From positions 62,001 through 126,000 of the forward strand of contig JAFKGD010000006.1 of the NCBI GenBank assembly GCA_017307855.1: a stretch of DNA of 64,000 nt, written 5' to 3'. Below, one piece after another: positions 57,537 through 64,000 of the stretch (the first letter of the stretch is position 1; every line of letters begins with the position of its first letter). Made by a program: the position numbers and the translations under genes. The DNA comes from Burkholderiales bacterium (GTDB taxonomy: Bacteria > Pseudomonadota > Gammaproteobacteria > Burkholderiales > Burkholderiaceae_C). The notes beneath the pieces are model-generated. The model was not told the origin of the DNA. It worked only from the letters and a program-made list of their open reading frames with translations, and did not search any database.

Positions 57537-58379
57537 ATGGCTGACATCCATGTGCCCCAGGTGCACGCGACGCCGCATGGCCGCGTGCTGGTCTTCGATT
57601 CCGCGACTCACGTGGAGGCCTACGTGGCGCATACCCCGGCCGAGGGCGACGTGGTGGTCGCCGCGTCGTATGCCGGGGTGCTGTGCGCCCGCATGGTGAT
57701 GGCGGCGCGGCCGCGGGCCGCGATCGGGCTGGACTGCGCCATCGGCAAGGACGGCGCGGGCATCGCGGGGCTCTGGTACTACGAGGCGCTGGGCGTACCG
57801 GCGGCGGCCGCCGACACGCGCACCGCCGAAATGGGCAACGGAGCCGACCTGCACGACCACGGCGTGATCAGCCGTGTCAACGACTGCGCCCAGCGGCTGG
57901 GCCTGGCGCCCGGCATGACAGTGCGCGAAGCCGTGGAGGCCGTGCTGACCGGCGCGCGCCGGCCGGCGACGTTCGACCCCGCGCGCCGCCTTGTCGTGCA
58001 TGAAGGTCCCCACGGCCGCAACATCGTCTGCACCGACTCCATCGCCTTCGCCCTGCCGGAGGATCGCGAGCGCAACGTGCTGTGCACGGCAGGCCATACC
58101 GGCCGCAGCGTGGTCGACTACTTCCGCCAGTTCCGTCCCTGGGCCTTCATCTGCTCCGATGGCGGCATCGGCAAGAACGACAGCGGCATCTCGGCCCTGG
58201 CCGACGTGGACGCCGACGGCATCGCCGGCGCATCGGTGGACGCGCTCACCGCGCGCATGGGCGACGGCCAGAGCACCTACTTCGACGGCGTCATCAGCGC
58301 CTGCAACCGCACCGCCGCCGCCAAGGGCGTGCGTGTGGGCCAGACGGCGCGAGAGGCCGCGCTGCTGCTGCTCGACTGA
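57537..58379 (+). CDS. internally duplicated protein of unknown function
   Basis: The 280-aa soluble protein is built from two homologous halves aligned without gaps at an offset of 142 residues (about 38-136 against 180-278). Shared positions include D66/D208, IGK 69-71/211-213, GI 75-76/217-218, MG 99-100/241-242, GVIS 109-112/251-254, N115/N257 and REA 130-132/272-274. I recognise no characterised family. It is the first gene of the IclR-linked operon, and the cupin gene follows 25 bp later. The conserved Asp, Lys and Asn suggest an enzyme or small-molecule binder (inference). Confidence 0.8.
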   Translation: MADIHVPQVHATPHGRVLVFDSATHVEAYVAHTPAEGDVVVAASYAGVLCARMVMAARPRAAIGLDCAIGKDGAGIAGLWYYEALGVPAAAADTRTAEMGNGADLHDHGVISRVNDCAQRLGLAPGMTVREAVEAVLTGARRPATFDPARRLVVHEGPHGRNIVCTDSIAFALPEDRERNVLCTAGHTGRSVVDYFRQFRPWAFICSDGGIGKNDSGISALADVDADGIAGASVDALTARMGDGQSTYFDGVISACNRTAAAKGVRVGQTAREAALLLLD

Positions 58380-58404
58380 CGCCTCTCCACCTCGCAGGAC
58401 CCTC

Positions 58405-58803
58405 ATGGCCCACACCCCGAACCTCGCCGGCGAAGACCGCCTGGACGCACTGGCCTCGCGCTACGTCGACGTCGCCGCCCTGCCCTGGAAGCCGACGCCC
58501 ACGCCGGGCATCGACATGAAGGTGCTGCTCGAAGACCAGGACACCGGCCTGCTCACGGCACTGTTCCGCTGGCAGCCTGGCACGGCGCTCGACCTGCACG
58601 AACACGTGGAGATCGAGCAGACGTACGTGCTGGAGGGCAGCATCGTCGACGACGAAGGCGAGGTGCGCGCGGGCGACTACGTGTGGCGGCCCAAGGGCAA
58701 CCAGCACCTGGCCCGCTCGCCGGGGGGCGCCCTGGTGCTGTCCTTCTTCCTCAAGCCCAACAAGTTCGTGGGCGGCAAACTGGCCGGACAGGAACTCAAG
58801 TGA
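58405..58803 (+). CDS. cupin-domain protein (ChrR/acetylacetone-dioxygenase-like)
   Basis: The 132-aa single cupin has metal-type histidines in LDLHEHVEIEQTYVLEGS (about residues 70-86), including the H-x-H pair and the following glutamates. A late histidine is in PKGNQHLARSPGG near 102. Related cupins are isomerases, dioxygenases or decarboxylases acting on diketones and enols. Its stop overlaps the GTG of the next gene. Confidence 0.85.
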   Translation: MAHTPNLAGEDRLDALASRYVDVAALPWKPTPTPGIDMKVLLEDQDTGLLTALFRWQPGTALDLHEHVEIEQTYVLEGSIVDDEGEVRAGDYVWRPKGNQHLARSPGGALVLSFFLKPNKFVGGKLAGQELK

Positions 58804-60572
58804 GCGCCGACATGCCGATCGATGAGGCCTACGACGTCGTCGTCGCCGGCTCGGGCGCGGGCGCGCTGGCCGCCGCCGTGACGGCCGCGCACCACGGGCT
58901 GAGCGTCCTCGTGCTGGAAAAGGAGCCACTGTTCGGCGGCACCACCGCGCGCTCGGGCGGCGTGATGTGGGTGCCCTGCAATCCGAAATCGCGCGCGCTC
59001 GGCATCGACGACACCCTCGAGGCCGCCCGCACCTACATGGCCCACGAGGCCGGCGCGCACTTCGACGCCGAGCGCGTCGATGCCTTTCTGTCGAACGGTC
59101 CGCGCATGGTGGAGTTCTTCGAGCGCGCCACCGCCCTGCAGTTCGTGGCCGTGCCCGAGTTCTCCGATTACCACCCCGATGCGCCGGGTGGCCGGGCCGG
59201 CGGCCGCTCCATCCTGGCCGAGCCCTTCGACGCCGGTGAACTGGGCGCCGAGGCGAAGCGCCTGCGCCCGCCTCTGCGGGAGATCACCTTCGTCGGCATG
59301 ATGTTCAACGCCAGCCAGGAGATCGCGCACTTCTTCAACTTCACGCGCTCTGCCGCTTCTGCGGCGTACGTGACACGCCGGCTGCTGCAGCATGCGCGCG
59401 AGATGCTGGTGCACGGCCGCGCCCAGCGCCTGACCAACGGCAACGCACTGGCCGCGCGGCTGGCGAAAAGCGCCTTCGATGCCGGCGTGCGCATCGTCAC
59501 CGAGGCGCCGGTGCGCCGGCTGCTGCTGGGCGAGGGCCGCGTCGCGGGTGTGGAGTTCATGCTCGCGGGCCAGCTGCGGCGTGTGCAGGCACGGCGCGGC
59601 GTGGTGCTGGGCACGGGCGGCTTTCCGCAAGACCCCGAGCTGCGCCGCCGGCTTTTCCCGCACGCGCCCACGGGTCAGGAGCACTGGTCGCCCGCGCCGC
59701 CCGGCAACACCGGCGACGGCTGGCGGCTGGCCGAATCGGCTGGCGGTGCGACCGAGGGCACGCTGCCCAACAACGGCGCCTGGATCCCGGTCTCCCGCGT
59801 ACCTCGCCGCAACGGCGATGAAGGGGTGTTCCCCCACCTCATCGACCGCTACAAGCCCGGCATCATCGCCGTAGGCCGCGATGGCCGCCGCTTCGTCAAC
59901 GAGGCCCAGTCGTACCACGACTTCGGCCAGGCCATGCAGAAGCTGGCGGCACGCCAGGATGGCCAGACGTGCGCGTGGCTGATCTGCGACCACCGCGCGC
60001 TGCGCCGCTACGGCCTGGGCTACGTCAAGCCTTTCCCGCTGCCGCTGTGGCCGCACCTGCGTTCGGGCTACCTGTTGCGCGGTCGCACGCCCGCCGACCT
60101 GGCTGCCCGCGCCGGAGTGGACGCCGCGGGCCTGACGCAGACGATCGCCGACTTCAACCGCGATGCCGCGGACGGCCGCGATCCCGCCTTCGGCAAGGGC
60201 AGCACGGCCTACAACCGCTTCCTCGGTGACGCGAGCCACCAGCCCAACCCGTGCGTGGCGCCGCTCGATCAGGGCCCGTGGTACGCCATCAAGGTGGTGC
60301 CCGGCGACCTGGGCACGTTCGCGGGCATCCGCACCGACGCCTCGGCGCGGGTGGTGGACGACGCGGGCCAGCCCGTGCCGGGCCTCTACGCGGTGGGCAA
60401 CGACGCCGCCAGCGTGATGGGCGGCGCCTACCCGGGCGGCGGTATCACGCTCGGGCCGGCGCTCACCTTCGGCTGGATCGCGGGCCGTCACCTGGCCGGT
60501 GCCGATGCGCTGCCGCACGCGGCCGCACGACCGGCCGCCACCGCACCGCCACGGGAGGCCGTGCCGACCTGA
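58800..60572 (+). CDS. FAD-dependent dehydrogenase, 3-ketosteroid dehydrogenase/fumarate reductase type
   Basis: The 590-aa flavoprotein has an N-terminal VVVAGSGAGALAAA FAD motif and GGTTARSGGVMWVPCNP near residue 42, the hallmark of KstD-like enzymes. The C-terminal AVGNDAASVMGGAYPGGGITLGPALTFGWIAGRHLAG completes the flavin site. Relatives introduce or reduce C=C bonds next to a ketone. GTG 58800 overlaps the cupin stop as GTGA. ATG 58812 is an alternative. It probably acts on an alicyclic ketone intermediate of the operon's pathway. Confidence 0.88.
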   Translation: MSADMPIDEAYDVVVAGSGAGALAAAVTAAHHGLSVLVLEKEPLFGGTTARSGGVMWVPCNPKSRALGIDDTLEAARTYMAHEAGAHFDAERVDAFLSNGPRMVEFFERATALQFVAVPEFSDYHPDAPGGRAGGRSILAEPFDAGELGAEAKRLRPPLREITFVGMMFNASQEIAHFFNFTRSAASAAYVTRRLLQHAREMLVHGRAQRLTNGNALAARLAKSAFDAGVRIVTEAPVRRLLLGEGRVAGVEFMLAGQLRRVQARRGVVLGTGGFPQDPELRRRLFPHAPTGQEHWSPAPPGNTGDGWRLAESAGGATEGTLPNNGAWIPVSRVPRRNGDEGVFPHLIDRYKPGIIAVGRDGRRFVNEAQSYHDFGQAMQKLAARQDGQTCAWLICDHRALRRYGLGYVKPFPLPLWPHLRSGYLLRGRTPADLAARAGVDAAGLTQTIADFNRDAADGRDPAFGKGSTAYNRFLGDASHQPNPCVAPLDQGPWYAIKVVPGDLGTFAGIRTDASARVVDDAGQPVPGLYAVGNDAASVMGGAYPGGGITLGPALTFGWIAGRHLAGADALPHAAARPAATAPPREAVPT

Positions 60573-60681
60573 GTTCCCCGCCTGCCGCGGGGCAGGCCGT
60601 TCCCCGGCGTCCGCCAGCGGCAGGGCCGCGCGGGCCTATCCTCACCCCAAACAGGTCCTCAAGGACCAGGAGACAAGCAAC

Positions 60682-61665
60682 ATGATCCAGATGAAATCGC
60701 TCGCCCGCGCCCTCGTGGCCTGCAGCGCGGCGGTGCTCGCCTTCGGCGCGCACGCACAGGCGGCCTACCCCAACAAGCCGGTCCGCGTGATCGTGGGCTA
60801 CGCCGCCGGCGGCGCCACCGATAACCTCACGCGCCAGATCGGCGTGATGCTCGGCGAGAAGCTCGGCCAGCCCATCGTGGTCGACAACAAACCCGGCGGC
60901 AGCACCGTCATCGCGGCCCAGGCGCTGATCGCCTCGCAGCCCGACGGCTACACCATGGCGGTGTTCGACCCCTCCACCGTCGCCATGAACCAGTTCCTGT
61001 TCAAGAAGCCGCCGTACGACGCCGGCCGGGCCTTCCAGCCCGTGACCGTGCTCACGCGCATTCCGTTCGGCATCATGGTCAAGCCCGAGTTCCCGGCCAA
61101 CAACCTCAAGGAATTCGTCGCCCACGTGAAGGCCAACCCGGGCTTCGCCTTTGGCTCCTCGGGCGCCGGCAATCCGGTGCACCTGGCGATGGAATCGTTC
61201 CGCAACGCGGCCGGCGGCCTGAACATGGTGCACGTCCCGTACAAGGGCGGCGCACCCGCCATCCAGGACCTGCTGGGCGGCCAGTTGCCCAGCATGATGA
61301 TGGACGTGCCCAGCGCCATGCAGCACATCAAGGCCGGCAAGATCAAGGTGATCGCGCTGACCACGGCCAGGCGCTCCGACCTGCTGCCCGACGTGCCCAC
61401 CATCGCCGAATCGGGCTACCCCGGCTTCGAGGCCAGCAGCTGGTTCGGCGCGTTCGTGCCGGCCGGCACGCCGCCGGCCATCGTCACGCGCCTGAACACC
61501 GCGCTGCGCGAGACGATGGGCTCGCCGCAGCTGCAGACCTGGACCAAGTCGCAGACGCTCGAAGCCGTCACGTCCACGCCCGACGAATTCGGCGCGCTGG
61601 TCAGGACCGACGCCGAGAAATACGGCCGGCTGATCCAGCAGCTGGGCCTGTCGCTGGACAACTGA
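60682..61665 (+). CDS. Bug/TctC-family periplasmic substrate-binding protein
   Basis: The 327-aa protein has a signal peptide ending near AHA-Q (residue 26), then VRVIVGYAAGGATDN, VVDNKPGGST, VHVPYKGGAPA near 192 and a C-terminal VPTIAESGYPGFEASSWFG segment. It is likely to capture the growth substrate of this operon. The upstream gap of about 110 bp contains a GCCTGCC-GCGG-GGCAGGC hairpin (60581-60598) and an AGGAGA ribosome site. No permease gene is adjacent. Confidence 0.92.
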   Translation: MIQMKSLARALVACSAAVLAFGAHAQAAYPNKPVRVIVGYAAGGATDNLTRQIGVMLGEKLGQPIVVDNKPGGSTVIAAQALIASQPDGYTMAVFDPSTVAMNQFLFKKPPYDAGRAFQPVTVLTRIPFGIMVKPEFPANNLKEFVAHVKANPGFAFGSSGAGNPVHLAMESFRNAAGGLNMVHVPYKGGAPAIQDLLGGQLPSMMMDVPSAMQHIKAGKIKVIALTTARRSDLLPDVPTIAESGYPGFEASSWFGAFVPAGTPPAIVTRLNTALRETMGSPQLQTWTKSQTLEAVTSTPDEFGALVRTDAEKYGRLIQQLGLSLDN

Positions 61666-61675
61666 TCTCCCATCG

Positions 61676-62194
61676 GTGCCTGCCGTGTCCGACGCCGACC
61701 TGCGATACCTGATGGACCGGCAGGCGATCCTCGACTGCATCCATCGCTACTGCCTGGGCGTGGACCGGCACGACACCGACATGATCATGAGCGCCTTCCA
61801 CCCCGACGCCATCGACGAGCACGGGCCGTTCACCGGCGGCCCTGCGGCGCTGGCCGAATGGGCCAACCGTTTCCACGGCGAGCAGTTCGTGGCCCACACC
61901 CACAACATCACGTCCCACGGCTGCGAGATCGACGGCGACGTCGCGCACGCGCAGAGCTATTGCCTCTACGGCCTGCGCCGCAAGGACGGCGGCGGCGTGG
62001 CCCTGGGTTGCGCACGCTATGTGGACCGGCTCGAGAAGCGCCAGGGCCAGTGGCGCATCGCGCTGCGCCGAACCTTCATCGAATGGCGGGGCGACATGCC
62101 CGAACACATGCCCGCGGGCTATCCGCAAGGCCGCCAGGACCGCGGCGACGCAGCCTACCAACGCCCGCTGCAGCGCACGGGACAGACATCGTGA
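61676..62194 (+). CDS. SnoaL/NTF2-like protein (possible dehydratase or isomerase)
   Basis: The 172-aa cone-shaped NTF2-like fold protein has DRQAILDCIHRYCLGVDRHD near the start, the common beginning of ring-hydroxylase beta-like, scytalone-dehydratase-like and SnoaL proteins. HTHNITSHG near residue 81 could supply a catalytic histidine. The start may be GTG 61676 or GTG 61685. The stop overlaps the GTG of the OYE gene. Its role in an alicyclic or polyketide-like pathway is an inference. Confidence 0.82.
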   Translation: MPAVSDADLRYLMDRQAILDCIHRYCLGVDRHDTDMIMSAFHPDAIDEHGPFTGGPAALAEWANRFHGEQFVAHTHNITSHGCEIDGDVAHAQSYCLYGLRRKDGGGVALGCARYVDRLEKRQGQWRIALRRTFIEWRGDMPEHMPAGYPQGRQDRGDAAYQRPLQRTGQTS

Positions 62195-63342
62195 ACCCAC
62201 CTTCCTCCCTCCTTTTCTCGCCCGCGCGCCTGGGGCCGCTCACGCTGGCCAACCGCATCGCCATGGCGCCCATGACGCGCTCGCGCGCCACCGCCGACGG
62301 CACGCCCACGCCGCTGATGGCCGAGTACTACGCCCAGCGCGCCAGTGCCGGCCTGATCGTGACCGAGGGCGTCAGCATTTCGGCGCAGGGCCAGGGCTTC
62401 CTCAACGTACCGGGCATCTTCACCGACGCGCACGAAGCCGCCTGGCGTCCCATCGTGCAGCGCGTGCACGATGCCGGCAGCCGCGTGTTCATGCAGCTGT
62501 GGCACGTGGGCCGCATCGCCCACCCGGACAACATGCAGGCCGGCGAGTTTCCGGTCGCGCCCAGCGCCCTGGCGTTCGATCGCACCGTGGTCACACCCAC
62601 CGGACTGCAGCCGCCGCCGGTGCCGCGCGAACTGAGCGACGAGGGCGTGCGCGCCGTCATCGCCGACTACGCGCGCGCCGCGCGCCGCGCGGTGGATGCC
62701 GGCTGCGACGGCGTCGAGATCCACGCCGCCAATGGCTACCTGCCCGGGCAGTTCCTGCACCAGAGCAGCAACCTGCGCACCGACGGCTGGGGCGGCTCCA
62801 TCGGCGGCCGTGCGCGTTTCCTGGTCGAGACCGCACGCGCCTGCTGCGAAGCCGTGGGCGCCGATCGCGTGGGCGTGCGCCTGTCGCCCTTCAGCGTCTT
62901 CAACGGCGCGTCGAGCACCGACGACGCCGCCTTGCACGACCACTTGCTGCGCGAGCTCGCGCCGCTCGGCCTCATCTACCTGCACGTGGTCACGGCCGAA
63001 GTGGCCGGCAACCAGACCGTCGTACGCGAGGGCGGCGCGGACCGCCCCGACGTGGTGGGCTTCGCGCGCGAACGCTGGCCGCACGGCCTGATCGCCGCCG
63101 GCGGCTTCGACCGCGACAGCGCCGAGCGCGAGCTGGCCGCCGGCCGCGCCGACGTGATCGCCTTCGGCCGCGACTTCATCGGCAACCCCGACCTGCCCGA
63201 GCGGCTGCGGCACGGGCACCCGCTGGTACCGCGCCAGCCCGCCGACTGGTATGGCGCTGGCGCCGAGGGCTACACCGACTACCCGCTCTGGACGGCGGAG
63301 CGCGCCGGCCTGGCAAACGACACACACAAGGAAGCACCATGA
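62191..63342 (+). CDS. Old Yellow Enzyme-family NADH:flavin oxidoreductase
   Basis: The 383-aa FMN barrel starts LFSPARLGPLTLANRIAMAPMTRSRA. The substrate-binding HAANGYLPGQFLHQSSNLRTDGWGG segment near residue 180 has the His/Asn pair, and a late GGFDR...GRADVIAFGRDFIGNPDL segment binds FMN phosphate. It matches the enoate reductase/NemA group, which reduces activated C=C bonds. GTG 62191 overlaps the previous stop (GTGA), and its own stop overlaps the next ATG (ATGA). Confidence 0.92.
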   Translation: MNPPSSLLFSPARLGPLTLANRIAMAPMTRSRATADGTPTPLMAEYYAQRASAGLIVTEGVSISAQGQGFLNVPGIFTDAHEAAWRPIVQRVHDAGSRVFMQLWHVGRIAHPDNMQAGEFPVAPSALAFDRTVVTPTGLQPPPVPRELSDEGVRAVIADYARAARRAVDAGCDGVEIHAANGYLPGQFLHQSSNLRTDGWGGSIGGRARFLVETARACCEAVGADRVGVRLSPFSVFNGASSTDDAALHDHLLRELAPLGLIYLHVVTAEVAGNQTVVREGGADRPDVVGFARERWPHGLIAAGGFDRDSAERELAAGRADVIAFGRDFIGNPDLPERLRHGHPLVPRQPADWYGAGAEGYTDYPLWTAERAGLANDTHKEAP

Positions 63343-64000
63343 AGGGATTCGCGAGCGATGCGCTCGAAGGGCGCACCGCCATCGTCACCGGCGCCGGAGG
63401 CGGCCTGGGCGGCGCCATCGCCGGCCAGCTGGCGGCCATGGGCGCACGCGTGGCGCTGCTGGATCTGCGGCCGCTGGTGCCGCAGGACGTCTCGCCCGCG
63501 CTCGCGGGCGGCGGGCGGCACCTGGCGCTGGCCTGCGACATCACGCGCGAGGCCGAACTGGCCGACGCCGCGCGCGAGGTGCTCGCGCAGTTCGGCCGAT
63601 GCGACGTACTGGTCAACAACGCCGCCGTGCTGCCGCCGGCCGTGAGCCTGGAGGAGATGGACGCCGCGCTCTGGGACCAGGTGCTGTCGGTCAACCTCAA
63701 AGGGGCGTTCCTGTGCGCCAAGCATTTCGGTGCGCCGATGCTGGCGGCCGGCGCCGGTGCCATCGTCAACTTGGCCTCGATCGCCGCCGTCTCCCCCAAC
63801 GCCGTGGGCGCCTACGGGCCGAGCAAGGCCGGCATCCTGGCGCTCACGCGACAACTCGCCGTGGAGTGGGGCCCGCGCGGGGTGCGCGCCAACGCGGTGA
63901 GCCCGGGCCTGGTGCGCACGCCGATGTCGGAGGACTTCTATGCCGATCCGCAGGTGCTGGCCGCGCGCGTCGCGGCCGTGGCCTCGCGCCGCATCGGCGC
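63339..64000 (+). CDS. short-chain dehydrogenase/reductase, 3' end cut by window
   Basis: At least 220 codons of a classical SDR are present. TGAGGGLG (residues 17-24) binds the cofactor, CDVLVNNAAVL is near 88, the catalytic serine is in NLASIAAVS near 147, and the YxxxK pair is in YGPSKAG near 158. The C-terminal tail lies beyond the window. The aspartate ending strand 2 (LLDLR) favours NAD. AAGGAAG precedes the ATG, which overlaps the OYE stop. It probably oxidises a hydroxyl intermediate of the same pathway. Confidence 0.92.
   Translation, partial: MKGFASDALEGRTAIVTGAGGGLGGAIAGQLAAMGARVALLDLRPLVPQDVSPALAGGGRHLALACDITREAELADAAREVLAQFGRCDVLVNNAAVLPPAVSLEEMDAALWDQVLSVNLKGAFLCAKHFGAPMLAAGAGAIVNLASIAAVSPNAVGAYGPSKAGILALTRQLAVEWGPRGVRANAVSPGLVRTPMSEDFYADPQVLAARVAAVASRRIG

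Overview
This 64 kb window is a high-G+C chromosomal segment that looks like Comamonadaceae (Burkholderiales, Betaproteobacteria). The indications are four Bug/TctC-type periplasmic binding proteins without adjacent TctAB, a methionine synthase split into two genes, a GTP-type PEP carboxykinase, a TorF-like porin next to glnK-amtB, and structured intergenic elements of a kind I associate with this family. The genus cannot be settled from the sequence alone. I found no rRNA, tRNA, CRISPR array, transposase or integrase.

Layout. Bases 1-5508 hold a carboxylate or sugar-acid type cluster: a truncated IlvD/Edd dehydratase, a Bug binding protein, a class II aldolase, a PanE-like reductase and an EamA exporter. 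Bases 5505-7552 are a compositionally foreign, AT-richer islet of two translationally coupled genes, a HEPN-like protein and an Orc/AAA-like P-loop ATPase. It is packed against the eamA stop codon and is the best candidate here for an undescribed system. Bases 7.6-20.5 kb are mostly core metabolism: alr, lplT, glutathione peroxidase, a lipoprotein, glcF-glcE without glcD, an SMP-30 lactonase with an aldose epimerase, ilvD, and a nitrogen-status operon (porin-glnK-amtB) with a clear sigma-54 promoter and an NtrC-like site. Bases 20.7-26.3 kb hold comM and a LysR-linked group of a signal-less DctP-like protein, a Bug protein and an RraA-like protein.

Bases 26.4-37.5 kb contain the two halves of MetH. 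They are separated by about 6.8 kb that carries an NMT1/SsuA-type ABC transporter, an FAD oxidase, a PACE efflux protein with a divergent LysR, and a PD-(D/E)xK nuclease-like protein. Bases 37.6-50.8 kb hold recQ, a double-AAA+ ATPase, threonine ammonia-lyase, a thioesterase, a 47-aa membrane peptide, pckG, a LysR gene flanked by two small genes that share upstream palindromes, a metallophosphatase, an FNR-box-controlled universal stress protein and a TetR regulator. Bases 50.8-56.3 kb hold a large orphan multi-sensor histidine kinase and a DadA-like oxidase.

Bases 56.3-64 kb are a probable IclR-controlled catabolic locus. A leftward NIPSNAP-iclR pair faces a rightward operon of seven genes: an internally duplicated protein of unknown function, a cupin, a KstD/fumarate-reductase-like flavoprotein, a Bug binding protein, a SnoaL-like protein, an Old Yellow Enzyme and an SDR dehydrogenase cut by the window end. 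Several genes overlap by 4 bp. The combination suggests oxidation and reduction of an alicyclic or enone-type carboxylate, but the substrate is unknown.
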